A stretch of 64,000 bases of DNA, from assembly GCF_045066735.1 (NCBI RefSeq), contig NZ_JBISHH010000026.1:434001-498000 (forward strand), written 5' to 3'. The DNA is from Algibacter sp045066735 (GTDB lineage: Bacteria > Bacteroidota > Bacteroidia > Flavobacteriales > Flavobacteriaceae). How positions within the stretch are numbered: the first letter of the stretch is position 1; each line of letters begins with the position of its first letter. A program made the translations under genes and the position numbers. Positions 27,501-39,000 of this stretch are shown piece by piece. Under the pieces are notes generated by a model. That model was not told the DNA's origin, did not search any database, and saw nothing but the letters and a program-made list of their open reading frames with translations.

Positions 27501-30500
27501 GGTTTCATTTTCAGCATTTGAGAATGAGGTGAAGTATGTGAACACTAGATTCGTTTGATCTTGGATAATTAATGCGTTCAAATCACTTAAGTCTAGCGTG
27601 AAAAACCCGTCGAAATCGGCATCGCAAATAGTATGGCTACTATCAATTAATTTAGGTGTGGCGAGTACTTTTAAAATAACGCGGCCTATAGAGAAACAGC
27701 CGGTTAATGTATTGTCGAATCTAACGAAAATATTATCGGTTTCTGAAGCGGTATTATGATTTTCGGGTGTTGAAATTAGAAAAGCTGTATTAGCAGTTTG
27801 TGCGCCTACTTCATCGGAATAATAAGTAATGTCAAGCCCTGTAGTATTGGCTAACATAGCCGGAATGGCAGTGGTTAAGTCAAACTCTTCGGAAAGGTTA
27901 AAATCATCGTCGCAAGCTGTAAGTTCGGTGTCGTTTACAGCGATAGGAAATGTAAAATTTAAGGTTATTTTAGCAATTGAAAAACATCCCGTAGTTCTAT
28001 TTGTAACTCTGACATAAATAGTTTCCGGAACACTAGTAATTAGATATCTATATGAAATTGCTCTACTGTTATTAATAGCGTTAGTTTCTGAAGTAAAATA
28101 ACGGAATGTATGGTTTATAGGATCGGAAATGATAGCATCATGACTTAAGCGCAAATCATAATATTCGCTGCCATCGGTAAAGTTATCGCAAACGGTAACA
28201 TCAATGTTGTTAACTACTGGTGCGGAAATTAAGCTGAAGTTAATGGCTCCAGAAATATCGCAACCATCTGGTGCGGAAAGATTAGCATATAAGGTAGTGG
28301 TGTTTGTTATATTCGCCGTAGTTATTGGTGTGTTTTTGTTGTTTGCATTATCTAAACTGTTATAATACGTTAAATCGATGTTGTTTTGAGTTCCAATTAT
28401 CTCTGAGTTGAAATTGGATAAATCAACATTGTTTTCAATACCGTTATTTTCAAAATCACAAAGACTTAGCATATTAGATTGTAACTCGGGTATGGAAACA
28501 ATAGTTATTTCTATTTCGGCTGTGTTATAGCATGTTGTGGTTGTATTATATAAACGAACAAAAACGGAATGGTTAGATGTGGCTAAATAATTTTCAGGTG
28601 TTGGTATCTCGGTTGTTGGATCTCCTGTTTCGGCTTCTGCTTCAGTATTGTAAAAAGAAGCTTCATAGTCTATAAAATTTGTGTTTACATCTGGTAAAGC
28701 ATCGTTTAGGTTAATTAATTCTTCATTATTGTTATCACTATCACAAGCTTGAATTTCGGCGTCGTTTGTAGTTATTATTGGATAAAAATCGAAAGTAATA
28801 TCGGTTTCTGTTGTACAGCCGTCTGGTGTAGTTACAAAGACGTTAATAACTCGTGTTGGCCCAATAATGTTGTAGGTTTCTGGTGAGCTAATGTCTCGTC
28901 CGTAAATGTCTTCATATTCGAAAATGGCACCTGGTTCTGTAGTGATGTCATCTTCATATTGAGTAATGTCATGTACTTCTCTGTTGTTTCCAAATTCGTC
29001 ACAAATAGTTGCTAAAACCGGATTAAGAAGTATGGTGGTTTGAAAATCTAGATTAACTTCTTCCACTGTAAAATCGAGTTCTGTTCCTTCAAAAACTAAT
29101 GCAATACGAGCATAAAGCGTTGTTGGTGTGGTAATATTTATTTCAGCAATAGCACCAGTATTGGCGTCGGCATCGGTTTCTAAAATATGATAGGTGACAA
29201 CCATGTGTCTAGAGTCATCAAAACTAGAAATTAAGCTATCGTCATATGCGCTTAATGTTACTAATTCTTCGGAATCGTTATCGGTATCACAAATTTGAAA
29301 ATCTCCATCAATAGCTCCTCCAGAGAATCCAACAGACTCTAATTCGATACTTCCTATGGTGATACAGCCAGAATCTGTATTGGTGAAAACAACAAATACT
29401 TCGGTTTCAGGATTGGTAACCCCAAAATTAGCAGGATCACTTACTAAACTGCCCGGATCTTGTATTTGTGCTCCATTTTCAGAATCGTAATATTGAACAG
29501 TAATACCTGTTAAATCAGTTACCATATCGTTGATGGATGTGGTTAAATCGAAAATAGTTCCTGTACTGACTTGGTTATCGTTTTGAACGGTTACACCATC
29601 AATATATGTGAAATTTATGGGAAAAACTTCAATACAACCATTTGATGTGTAAGATCGTACCCAAATTTGAGAAGCGCTATTTAAACGGTAAACTGCGGGG
29701 TCTATAGGATTGCTCGTGGCATCTGGATCAAAAGGATAAATGTTTCTTTCCGCCCAATTTTCATAAAGATGATAACTAAAGTTTAAAGCCGCGGTATTGT
29801 TCGATTGTATATCTGTTTCATGTTGTGTTAAATTGTAAATAGCAATATTAGAACAAAGCGTAACCGCAATAGGTGCAACAACGGGAACAGGATTTAGAAC
29901 TATAGGGATTTCTACAATATTCGGGCAAGATTCATCGGGTTGAAGCGTTAAGCGAACAAAAACAGAATCGCCATTTGCAGCGGTTAGATTGGTTTGCGGA
30001 TTTAGATTGTTTTCAGCTTCATTTTGATTTAAATGATACGAAAGTGTAGCGCTAGATTGGCTACCAATAATTTGCGTGGTGTAATTGGAAAATGTTATAA
30101 TTTCTGAATTATCATTATCTACATCGCATTCTGAAATTTGAGAGAGTTGAGAGGTTGCTAATTCTTCTAGATTAATGGTTAATGTACCTACATCAAAGCA
30201 ACCAACGCCACGTTGTAATCTAACATATATGTTTTCTGTTGAGGTTGTTAAAAGGTAGTTTTCTGGAGTAGGTATAGGGTTGGTTTCGTTTTTTGCATCG
30301 TCTGGAGAATTATAGTAACTCAACACTAAACCAGTTTGTGTGCCAACCATTAATGGCGCATAGGTTGTTAAATCTATAGTTTCTTCTCCAACCAAGTTAA
30401 TGTCGCATACGGTTTGCTCATTGTCTATAGCTATTGGGTAAGAGAAATCAATGGTAATATCTATGGTATCTTCTAAAACCACATCGGTGCCAATACACAT

Positions 30501-31457
30501 ATCATAAGTGACTCTAGCGGTATAACTTGTCGATTCTTCTGGGCAAATGGTTATTTGATCGCCTGTTGCAATGAGTGTGTTGCTGGCATCTCGCCATTGC
30601 ACAACTGTAGTCGGAATTCCGTTTGGTGAAAACCGCCAAGCTTCATTAGTGGCGTTCCATATACCAGAATTTCTATCGGTAGGCGTTGTTGTCGATGTTC
30701 CATCTTCATTTTGAATCCCTATCAAAGCATTTTTTCTATAAGCTCCAGATGTTGTTTCGCAATTTATTGGTTTGTCCTTTATATAAACATCAATAATATT
30801 TGAAGTTTCGTAAAGTACAATTTGAGTTGTAGACCTTGTGTTTTCGCAGTTAAAATGGTTTAAATTTTCGTAACTAATAACAAAGGTGCGTTGCGGAGCA
30901 GTGCCTGTAGTATAGGTTTTAATTTCGCCACATTCGTTTTCTGGTGTGCTCGGGTCGTCGGTGCAGCCAAACACATTATCATCGTTTGTTAAATCGTGAT
31001 AAGCACCAAATATAGCATTGGTTGGCATGGATGAGTTTGGTAAACTCCCTGAAAAATAGGGGCTATCGGCAAGAGCAAGTGTGGTGTTGAAACTGATTAG
31101 ACCATTATCTCCAAGAATAAATGAATTGAAACCTTCGTTGTAAAAGCAAAAATCGAAAGGTAATGGTAAAACAGAACTCCATTTATCGTCGGCAGAAACG
31201 GTTACCGAATTTTCATTTGTTAAACCAGATAAGTTAGTAAAAGGTATACTGTTTACTTCGTAAGAAGTAGTTTCGTAAATAGTGGTGTAATTGGCTTGTA
31301 AAACAAAACAACGGTCAGCATCTGTAGGATAATCACAGTCGACTAAAATATCTGTTAAACCTCCAGCGTCGCTAATTTCAATTGAAGGAGTAATGTTTTG
31401 TGAAAAAAGTATAGTTGGTAATATCAGGGATATAAGGAGGGACCTATAATGCCACAT
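24546..31457 (-). CDS. Giant T9SS type B surface protein with Ig-like repeats
   Basis: A 2303-residue secreted protein. Signal peptide: LLISLILPTILFSQ. The N-terminal region has LPLPFDFCFYNEGFNSFILG and GLISFN, as seen in related giant flavobacterial surface proteins. Most of it is made of many repeats of roughly 70-110 residues built on CDxDxDxxExFDLT...YYxSxxxAxxxxxxIxxPxxYxxxxxxVxVRxxNxxTGC. The C-terminus is a type B sorting domain (FFTPNGDGFNDTW...VSIYIYDRYGKLL...GWDGTFKGNVMPSSDYWY...GHFTLKR), which directs export by T9SS and surface attachment or release. It is probably an adhesin or gliding-related protein; the ligand is unknown. An internal pair of nearly identical units is described separately. 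Confidence 0.9.
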   Translation of the reverse strand: MWHYRSLLISLILPTILFSQNITPSIEISDAGGLTDILVDCDYPTDADRCFVLQANYTTIYETTSYEVNSIPFTNLSGLTNENSVTVSADDKWSSVLPLPFDFCFYNEGFNSFILGDNGLISFNTTLALADSPYFSGSLPNSSMPTNAIFGAYHDLTNDDNVFGCTDDPSTPENECGEIKTYTTGTAPQRTFVISYENLNHFNCENTRSTTQIVLYETSNIIDVYIKDKPINCETTSGAYRKNALIGIQNEDGTSTTTPTDRNSGIWNATNEAWRFSPNGIPTTVVQWRDASNTLIATGDQITICPEESTSYTARVTYDMCIGTDVVLEDTIDITIDFSYPIAIDNEQTVCDINLVGEETIDLTTYAPLMVGTQTGLVLSYYNSPDDAKNETNPIPTPENYLLTTSTENIYVRLQRGVGCFDVGTLTINLEELATSQLSQISECDVDNDNSEIITFSNYTTQIIGSQSSATLSYHLNQNEAENNLNPQTNLTAANGDSVFVRLTLQPDESCPNIVEIPIVLNPVPVVAPIAVTLCSNIAIYNLTQHETDIQSNNTAALNFSYHLYENWAERNIYPFDPDATSNPIDPAVYRLNSASQIWVRSYTSNGCIEVFPINFTYIDGVTVQNDNQVSTGTIFDLTTSINDMVTDLTGITVQYYDSENGAQIQDPGSLVSDPANFGVTNPETEVFVVFTNTDSGCITIGSIELESVGFSGGAIDGDFQICDTDNDSEELVTLSAYDDSLISSFDDSRHMVVTYHILETDADANTGAIAEINITTPTTLYARIALVFEGTELDFTVEEVNLDFQTTILLNPVLATICDEFGNNREVHDITQYEDDITTEPGAIFEYEDIYGRDISSPETYNIIGPTRVINVFVTTPDGCTTETDITFDFYPIITTNDAEIQACDSDNNNEELINLNDALPDVNTNFIDYEASFYNTEAEAETGDPTTEIPTPENYLATSNHSVFVRLYNTTTTCYNTAEIEITIVSIPELQSNMLSLCDFENNGIENNVDLSNFNSEIIGTQNNIDLTYYNSLDNANNKNTPITTANITNTTTLYANLSAPDGCDISGAINFSLISAPVVNNIDVTVCDNFTDGSEYYDLRLSHDAIISDPINHTFRYFTSETNAINNSRAISYRYLITSVPETIYVRVTNRTTGCFSIAKITLNFTFPIAVNDTELTACDDDFNLSEEFDLTTAIPAMLANTTGLDITYYSDEVGAQTANTAFLISTPENHNTASETDNIFVRFDNTLTGCFSIGRVILKVLATPKLIDSSHTICDADFDGFFTLDLSDLNALIIQDQTNLVFTYFTSFSNAENETGAISNTTNYAIPNDNHTVYIRVENQFGCWAVAAVNVSIRTSTNVNTVTETLEACDDDLNNYSFFDLTAFENLFTSEIGAAFRYFNTRIDANLEQNQIPNPTVHQNVNPNSQTIFVRVSVPDKCDNITTFNIETIHITPPTLTKATFCAGTSLVLDMGPNYSTYTWNTTETTQSIEVSVAGTYSITLEDSDGCIGTFDVEVEELPLPNVIATSITECDYTGVADGLMQFNLHDYDNQVTGNNSNVTTHFYLSQSALDNDSNEQSATFTNTTNPQTIYVKVIDNTTGCFDSTTLTLNSSFIELTPNTYQICDTDFDGNYNFNLSELNTLVVANTTDLAFEYYNSQTNAENQNGALSSIYTIPNNNHDVYVRVQNSLGCAYITSVEIQHRADTSVETVTEILESCDDDLDDYAIFDLTAFENLFTTEVGATFRYFNTKMDANLEQNQIPNPTVHQNVNPNSQTVFVRVSVADKCDNITSFNIETIHITPPTLTKAAFCAGTSVVLDMGPNYSTYTWSTTETTQSIEVSVAGTYNVTLEDSDGCIGTFDVEVEELPLPNVIATSITECDYADVADGLMQFNLHDYDNHVTGNNSNVTTHFYLSQSELDNDSNERSATFTNTTNPQTVYVKVVDNTTGCFDSTTLTLNSSFIELTPAILYVCDELNSEDGLNTFDLSLASPQILINSTENFDVAYYDTYQNAEQQLDILANNYQNTEAYSQTIYARAENNEGCYYIEEVLLVVNSLPNIEVAHETIYCLNTYPETIILDAGLITGSTNSFTYLWNTNETTPEIEINEVGAYSVTVTSLEGCSKTREIIVLPSTIPTIDRVDIMDAMDIQTVNVYLNENSIGDNEYAIDSEFGPYQDSNIFNNVEGGLHTIYVRDKNGCGIDSEKISVINIPKFFTPNGDGFNDTWQPLGISREFQTDVSIYIYDRYGKLLNILDPFGPGWDGTFKGNVMPSSDYWYAVAFQEIFSDKHRQFKGHFTLKR
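25549..27364 (-). repeat. Long tandem duplication inside the giant surface protein gene
   Basis: Two nearly identical units, about 25549-26320 and 26593-27364, lie at a fixed offset of 1044 bp (348 codons). Aligned blocks differ by scattered single substitutions only, and the frame is kept. The ~270 bp between the units is less alike. The high identity at DNA level points to recent duplication or gene conversion. Confidence 0.88.
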
Positions 31458-31855
31458 ATAATTATCTTGATTATTAAAAAAATAAATATATGGAAAATAA
31501 GACTTAACAAAGCTTTAAGCTTTCTTTGTTCGACGTATCTCGTTTTATGGGTGTTGTATTGAGTGATTTTTGAGGTGTGATTGCGTGTTTTTCAATTTAA
31601 AATAGTGATATATTAATCTTTATTAAATTGTGTTTGTTATACTTAAATAAGGGATGTTGAGTTTTAGGTTATCGGCTTAAAATAAAACTGAGTATAACAT
31701 GTGTAGTGTTTTTTTTCTCAATCAGGACAGTAAATTTGTGGTATTTTGTTATTATTGCAGACGGTTTCTGAACTACAATAATATAAAAAGAGTTATCACC
31801 TAATCATTGATTAACTATAAAGCTTAAACTGATCTAGAATAAATAGCATATTTAC
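31458..31855. other. Divergent intergenic region, giant surface protein / methyltransferase
   Basis: This 398-bp AT-rich gap has no credible ORF. An inverted repeat AACAAAG-N11-CTTTGTT (31506-31530) lies 50-73 bp before the surface-protein start; its arms equal those at the desaturase start but in the opposite order. No clear -7 box was found for either gene. Confidence 0.5.
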
Positions 31856-32704
31856 ATGAAGAAAAAATTACGTTCTATTATTTTACAGGTATTAACTTTT
31901 ACTATCGGTAACTTGTTAGTTTTTTTGTTTCCTAAAAAAGCAAAACAGTTGTCAGAAAAAGGAATGACGCTTGTTATGAAGAATAGTTTAAGTATTTCAG
32001 AACGCCTTATGCGTGATGCTATTATGAAAAAAGTTGAGGGCAAGGCCGATAATGATACTTTGGCAAATTTGCATCAAAATTTTTGGAAAAATCAGGGTAA
32101 TGCTTTTTTCTCATCTACAGACGATAATTTTAATAGTCATTTTTTACCCAATTGTTCTTATATATTAGACCTTCTTAAGGAAGAATTATCTAATGAACCT
32201 GTAGTTTTTACAACATTTGTGGAGATTGGTACGGGAAAAGGTAATGTTTTAAACTATTTAAGTTCAAAGTTCCCTGAGATTAATCGCTTCGTAGGTATCG
32301 ATCTAAGTGAAGATCAAATAATTAGTAATCGGGATAAGTTTTCAAACAATACTAAGTTAGAATTTGTCGCTTCAGATGCTGTTGATTGGGTTGAAAAAAA
32401 TGGCGAGTCTAACACTGTTTTTCTTACAGCTGGAGGCGTTTTAGAGTATTTTACAGAGGAGCAATTAAATGATTTTTTGAAACAAATAAATAATTTAGGT
32501 AAAAGTTATTTTGTAGCCATGGAACCTAATGGTCTAGATCATGATTTTGGATTAAACCCAAATTCACAGCTTTATGGACATGAGCGTTCTTTCTCTCATA
32601 ATTACTCCAAGCTTTTTAAAAATGCAGGATTTAGAATATGGCATATGTCTCATAAGGATTGGAATGAGCAATATATTCAATGTCTTGTAGGTGCAAAAAG
32701 TTAA
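31856..32704 (+). CDS. Class I SAM-dependent methyltransferase
   Basis: A 282-residue protein. Motif I is FVEIGTGKGNVLNYL (residues about 121-135) and the acidic end of the next strand is RFVGIDLSEDQI (about 145-156). A later FVASDAVDWV segment and VFLTAGGVLEYF give a Rossmann methyltransferase core. The first 30 residues are basic and then hydrophobic (ILQVLTFTIGNLLVFLF), possibly a membrane-binding helix. The substrate is unknown. It lies 347 bp upstream of the hybrid PKS/NRPS gene on the same strand and may tailor its product, but the long gap with its own candidate promoter leaves this open. Confidence 0.78.
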   Translation: MKKKLRSIILQVLTFTIGNLLVFLFPKKAKQLSEKGMTLVMKNSLSISERLMRDAIMKKVEGKADNDTLANLHQNFWKNQGNAFFSSTDDNFNSHFLPNCSYILDLLKEELSNEPVVFTTFVEIGTGKGNVLNYLSSKFPEINRFVGIDLSEDQIISNRDKFSNNTKLEFVASDAVDWVEKNGESNTVFLTAGGVLEYFTEEQLNDFLKQINNLGKSYFVAMEPNGLDHDFGLNPNSQLYGHERSFSHNYSKLFKNAGFRIWHMSHKDWNEQYIQCLVGAKS

Positions 32705-33051
32705 ATGCTCTAAATTATCTTTTTTACTGCGAAAAAAGTATTTTATAGGAGTGTTTGTTTTTGAATGTTGCATTTTAACGTTAATAAATACTACAAAAAG
32801 GAAATTATTGTTGTTAATTAAAATAGTGATTATTTTTGATTTGTAATACTAGTATAAAGATAAAACTTTCCCCCCCTCAAATAAAACCAAACTTTATAAA
32901 TTATTAAATAGATAACTGAATTATATGTTTTATTGAAATAGTTACAACCTGTTTCTTATTATAAAAATATATTTTATAGTTGTAACTGCAAGTCGAATTT
33001 ATAATTTGGAAATATGGAGACGACTAATAGATTATTGTTAAGTACTGATAA
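32705..33051. other. Intergenic region upstream of the NRPS/PKS genes
   Basis: This 347-bp gap has no ORF. It contains a run of seven C (32870-32876), striking in such AT-rich DNA, and an AT-only inverted repeat CTTTTTT-N6-AAAAAAG (32719-32738) just after the methyltransferase stop, too weak for a confident terminator. The candidate promoter is listed separately. Confidence 0.5.
32980..33008 (+). promoter_or_regulatory. Candidate promoter of the NRPS/PKS operon
   Basis: TTG (32980-32982) and TATAATTTG (33000-33008) are separated by 17 bp and lie 43 bp before the ATG at 33052. They approximate the Bacteroidota TTG/TAnnTTTG promoter with one extra base in the -7 box. Confidence 0.35.
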
Positions 33052-36000
33052 ATGCAAAAAATGAAGCCTACATATAGAATAAAAGGACCTAATCTTGAAT
33101 ATCCTCAATCAACTCTTCATGAACTTTTAGAAAAGCAATCTCAAGCTTATCCAAATGCAATTGCTTTAGAGTTTGATGACGTTAAAATTTCTTATAAAGA
33201 GCTACAAATTAAGATAAATAAAACAGCTCATTATTTAAAAGAAAAAGGAGTTCGCCCTGGTCAGATTATAGCTATTTCATTAGACAGATCTCTTGATCTA
33301 TTTGTTTCTATATTTGCTGTTTTGCAATGTGGTGCTGCTTATGTGCCTATTGATAATAGCTACCCTACAAAACGATTTGAAATAATTGTGACTGATTCTG
33401 AAGCAAGTTATGTCATTTGTAAATCGACTAAAACGGATCTTTCAGACTCGTCTAAAAATATTTTTGTTGAAGATGTTGCTAAACATATAAAAGATAAACC
33501 TTCAGATTCTCTTGATTTAAAAGTAGAACCATCATCGGTTGCTTATATAATTTATACTTCGGGATCTACTGGGAAGCCTAAAGGTGTTCAAGTTTCTCAT
33601 CTTAATATTATCAATCTCGTTTTTTCTATGGGAATAGACCCCGGAATTAATAGAGATGATAAGATTTTCGCACTTACTAGTATTTCATTTGATATTATGG
33701 TGTTGGAAATCTTTCTTCCATTACTTCATGGAGCTTGTGTTGTTTTAGTTGATGAAGAAACAAGGTTGGATGGTGAACTATTATTGGAAAAAGCTTTGAG
33801 ACATCAAATCACCATAATGTGGGGGACACCAAGTATTTGGCAGTTACTTTTAGATTCTGATTGGAAAATACCTTTAAATATTAAAGCGTTGATTGGTGGT
33901 GAACCTGTACCATTAAATTTAGCCAATAAGCTCTTAGAACTTTGTAGTGAATTATGGAATATTTATGGGCCAACTGAAACTTCTGTTTGTGCTTTTTTAA
34001 CGAGAATTTTTAAAGATCAGGCTCAAATTACTATAGGAAAACCTGTTGCAAATACACATGCTTACTTATTAGACGATAAAGGAAATCATGTAAATGAAGG
34101 AGAGGTTGGAGAAATCGTTATTGGTGGCGATGGTGTATCATTAGGTTATTTAAATAGACCCGAACTTAATACTGCATCATTTGTTGATGATCATTTTGTT
34201 GCAAAAAATAAAATGTATTTTTCTGGCGATTTAGGGAAGCTATTGCCTAATGGACAAATGTTGTGTTTAGGGCGTAGAGATCAACAAGTAAAAATAAGAG
34301 GGCATCGAATTGAATTAGGAGAAATTGAAAAAGTTATTGAAACACTGCCAAATATTAAAAAAAATGCAGTTTTAGTTAATAATTTAAAAAGCGGAGAACC
34401 AAGATTGGTTGCCTATTTACAATCTGCAACAGCTGATAAAGACTCGAATATTGTTCGGAATCAATTAGAAGAGATTCTTCCTGAATCTATGATCCCTTCA
34501 ATTTTTATTTGGTTAAACGAATTTCCAATTACTACAAATGGTAAAATTGATAAAGAAAAATTACCACAACCAAAATATGTAAGACCAGATTCTGCACCAC
34601 TTTTTAAAAAACCACGCACAAAGTTAGAAAAAGATATCGCATCGATATGGAGTGAGCAACTTCAGGTGCCAAGCATAGGTATTGATGACAACTTTTTTGA
34701 AATGGGAGGAACATCACTCCTTACTCAAAAAGTAGCAACCTTAATGAGGAAGCGTTTCAAACTAAAAATACCAGTAACAAAAATTTACCAACACCCTACT
34801 ATAAAAGAAATAGCAGAATATATTGAAAATGACGATAAAACAGCGTCTTCTATTGATTATTCCAAAGCAAAAAAGAATAAAACATCTAGTGATGTCGCTA
34901 TTATTGGTATGGCAGGAAGATTCCCCGGAGCTGAATCAATTGATGAGTTATGGGATGTTCTTAAAAATGGAAAAGAAACGACTTCGTTTTTTACTCCAGA
35001 AGAACTTGATAGATCTATTTCAGAATATTTAAGAAATGATCCACTTTATGTAGGAGCTAGAGGTATTGTACCTTCTGTCAAAGAATTTGACGCAAAGTTT
35101 TTTGGTTTAAACAAAAAACTTGCCGAAGCAATGGATCCGCAGCAACGCTTATTTTTAGAAATAGCATGGGAAGCTCTTGAGCAATCGGGTCACCTTCCTA
35201 AACATTATAAAGGGAGTATTGGTGTTTATTCTGGTACAGGTACAAATACTTACTATAAAAATAACGTACTACCTAATAAAGAATTATTAAAACAAGTAGG
35301 TGTACTTCAGGCGAATACGGTTAATGAAAAAGATTATATATCATCAAGAACAGCATATCATTTAAATTTAAAAGGGCCTGCAGTAAGTGTACACTCTGCT
35401 TGCTCAACATCTTTATTAGCTATAGCAGAAGCTGCAGATGCGATTAGAAATGGTCGTTGTGATGTTGCTTTGGCAGGAGGCTCAAGCATAACGGCACCTA
35501 TCCATAGCGGACATCTTTATGAAGAAGGTTCTATGCTTAGTCCGGACGGACACTGTCGTTCTTTTGATGAAAACGGTAAAGGAACAGTCTTTAGTGATGG
35601 GGCTGGAGTTGTTTTACTTAAAAGTCTAGAAGATGCCATAGCCGACGGAGATATTGTTTACGGTGTTATTAAAGGAGTCGGTATTAATAATGATGGAGGA
35701 AATAAAGGAAGCTTTACAGCGCCTAGCACTGAAGGACAAGCAGGAGCTATTTCCAATGCCTTATTAGATGCAGGAATAGCTCCGTCCGAAATTAGCTATA
35801 TTGAAGCTCACGGTACAGCTACACCTATTGGCGATCCAATAGAAATTGAAGGTCTAAAAATGGCTTTTGGTAAACAAGCTGTTAATGGCTATTGTGCTAT
35901 TGGTTCAATAAAAAGTAATATGGGACACCTTACTGCAGCAGCAGGAGTTGCCGGAGTGATTAAAACAATATTGGCTCTTAGATATAAACAAATACCGGCA

Positions 36001-39000
36001 TCATTAGGTTTTGAAAAACCAAATCCATCTATTGATTTTGAGAACAGTCCGTTTTACGTTAATAATAAACTGACCCCTTGGGAGTCTAACGGTCTTAGAA
36101 AAGCAGGAATCAGTTCTTTTGGTGTAGGAGGAACAAACGTGCACATCGTTGTCGAAGAATATCATAATGAACAAAAAACATCTAGCGCCTCAAGACCTTT
36201 GCAACTTTTACCTTGGTCTGCTAAAACACAAAAGAGTTTACAAGGGTATCAATCTGAATTAGGGAATTATTTAAAAACAAATTCTGATTTTTCACTTGCT
36301 GATGTTGCTCATTCTTTAGTTAATACGAGAGATTCGTTCACAAACAGAGGTTTTGTAATCGCTGAGAATATAGAAGATGCTTCTAATAAATTAACATTTG
36401 AAGACAATAAAAACATTAAAACAAATTTACTAAGTATTACCTCTAGTGAATTAGCTTTCTTATTCCCTGGGCAAGGTGCACAATATCTTCAAATGGGAAA
36501 GTCTCTTTATACGGAAGAAAAAATATTTAAAGAAGCGGTAGATAAATGTGCTGAGTTATTAAAGTCGTACTTAAAGTTAGATATTAGACAAATAATTTAT
36601 CCTGATGAAAACTCAGAAGAAGCTGAATTAAAATTAAAAGACACTAAATATACACAACCAGCATTATTTGTTGTAGAATACGCACTTTCACAACTATGGA
36701 TGAGCTGGGGAATAAAGCCAACATTACTTTGTGGTCATAGTGTTGGGGAATTTGTAGCAGCTCATTTAGCTGGTATATTTACTTTAGAAGATGCATTACA
36801 TCTTATTACAATGCGTGGTAAGCTAGTTAGTGAGCTTCCTGGAGGTAGCATGTTATCAGTTCGATCTAATATCGAGGTTGTTAAAAATATAATTCCCGAA
36901 ACACTGTCAGTTGCGGCTATCAATTCAGATCATTTAATCGTAGTATCCGGGCCTGATAGTGAAATTGAAAGTTTTTCAAAAGTCTTAGATGCAGAAAATA
37001 TTGCTAATAAGCTTTTAATAACGAGTCATGCATTTCACTCTACAATGATGAATCCTGTTTTAGATGTTTTTGAAACAGAGGTAAAAAAGATAAGATTAAG
37101 TGTTCCTCGATTACCTATTGTATCTACAGTAACTGGAGATTGGTTAACAGATACCGAAGCGACTAGTTCAAAATATTGGACAAATCACTTAAGAGCAACT
37201 GTAAACTTTTCGGGAGCTATGGAAACTGTTTTAAAGCTAGAAGATACTTTATTACTAGAAGTAGGCCCTGGCCGTGCGCTAACGACTTTGTCAATGCAAA
37301 AAACAGGTTTAAAATCTTTAGCTTCTATTACTAGTTTATCGTTTCCTAAAGAAAATGAAACAGCTCATCATTCTGTATTGTCTGCATTAGGTACTTTATG
37401 GTTACACGGAGTAGAACCAAATTGGAGTTCTTTTTATGGAGAACAAACCAGACAAAAACTTTTATTACCATCATACGTATTTGACCGTAAACCTTGTTGG
37501 GTAGAGCCTTTATCTATCGAATTAGATGCTAATAAAGAAATAAATAATATAGTAAATACCGAAGATCAGTCTATTGATCTAGTACATAATACCGATTATA
37601 AATTTATGAGAAAACCTATCCTTCTTAATAAAATATCAGAGATCATAGAAGAAAACTCTGGAGTTGAAATTGAAGCTAATGATTTTAATCACAGTTTTTT
37701 AGAACTTGGCTTAGATTCTTTAGTGCTAACTCAAATGGCTATAACTTTTAAAAATGAGTTTAACACGCCAATTACCTTTAGACAGTTAAATGATGAACTT
37801 GGTTCTCCAAATTTGTTAGCAGATTATATTGATGAAATTTTACCTAAAGAAGTTTATGCTCCTGCACCAACTGTTAGCCCTGTTCAAGCACAAGCTCCTG
37901 TAAATTATGCAGCGCCAAGTACGCCATCGCTACAGCCTATAAATGTGGTAAGCAACCCTAACCAAAATACGGCATTAGGTTTAATCGCTCAGCAACTACA
38001 GCTTCTTGGGAAACAAATGGAGTTATTACAAGGAAACGATAATACAGTTGCTCAAGCGCAACCTGCGCCTGTTGCTCAACAACAAAAACCAGTAATAGCA
38101 CCTGTTATTATTGATCCAGAAGATTTATCAGAAGACGAGAAAAAAGAACATCAAAAACCTTTTGGTGCATCACCTAAAATTGAAAAAAAATCAACAGGTA
38201 TAAGCAGTAGTCAAAAGACCTTTTTAGATAATTTAATTGAAAGCTATAACACTAAAACAGCTGGTAGTAAGGCATATGCTCAGAGACATCGTAGTCATAT
38301 GTCTGATCCAAGAGTTGTGTCAGGTTTCAAACCAGAAACAAAAGAACTTATATACCCTATTGTTGTTGAAAGATCATCAGGAAATCGCCTTTGGGATTTA
38401 GATAACAATGAATACATCGATACTTTAAATGGTTTTGGATCATGTTTATTTGGTCACCAACCAGATTTTATCAAAGAAGCATTACATAAGCAAATTGAAA
38501 GTGGTTATGAGGTAGGACCTCAACACCCACTAGCAGGTGAGGTTTGTGAGTTGCTTAGTGAGTTTACTGGACATGAGCGTGTTGCGCTTTGTAATACGGG
38601 CTCTGAAGCTGTTTTAGGTGCTATGCGTATTGCTAGAACCGTTACTGGCCGTTCACTTATTGTTGCTTTTTCTGGTTCCTACCATGGTATTAATGACGAG
38701 GCACTTGTAAGAGGTTCTAAAAAATTAAAAACTTTCCCAGCTGCAGCAGGTATTTTATCTCAATCTGTACAAAATGTATTAGTCTTAGAATATGGTACTG
38801 ATGAAAGTTTAGAAATCATTCGTCAACGTTCGCATGAATTAGCTGCTGTTGTTGTTGAGCCAGTACAAAGTCGTAGACCAGAGTTTCAACCTATTGAGTT
38901 TCTTAATAAGGTTCGTGAAATTACAAAAGCATCAGAAACAGCACTTGTCTTTGATGAGGTTATTACTGGGTTTAGAATGCACCCAGGTGGAGCACAAGCT

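Noticed and set aside
24546..31457. Regular DNA repeats that could suggest a CRISPR array or satellite
   Set aside because: The repeats keep one long open frame with Ig-like protein units, differ in length and sequence, and have no short identical repeat-spacer pattern.
32719..32738. Hairpin after the methyltransferase as a terminator
   Set aside because: The stem is only A/T pairs and lacks a proper downstream T-run.
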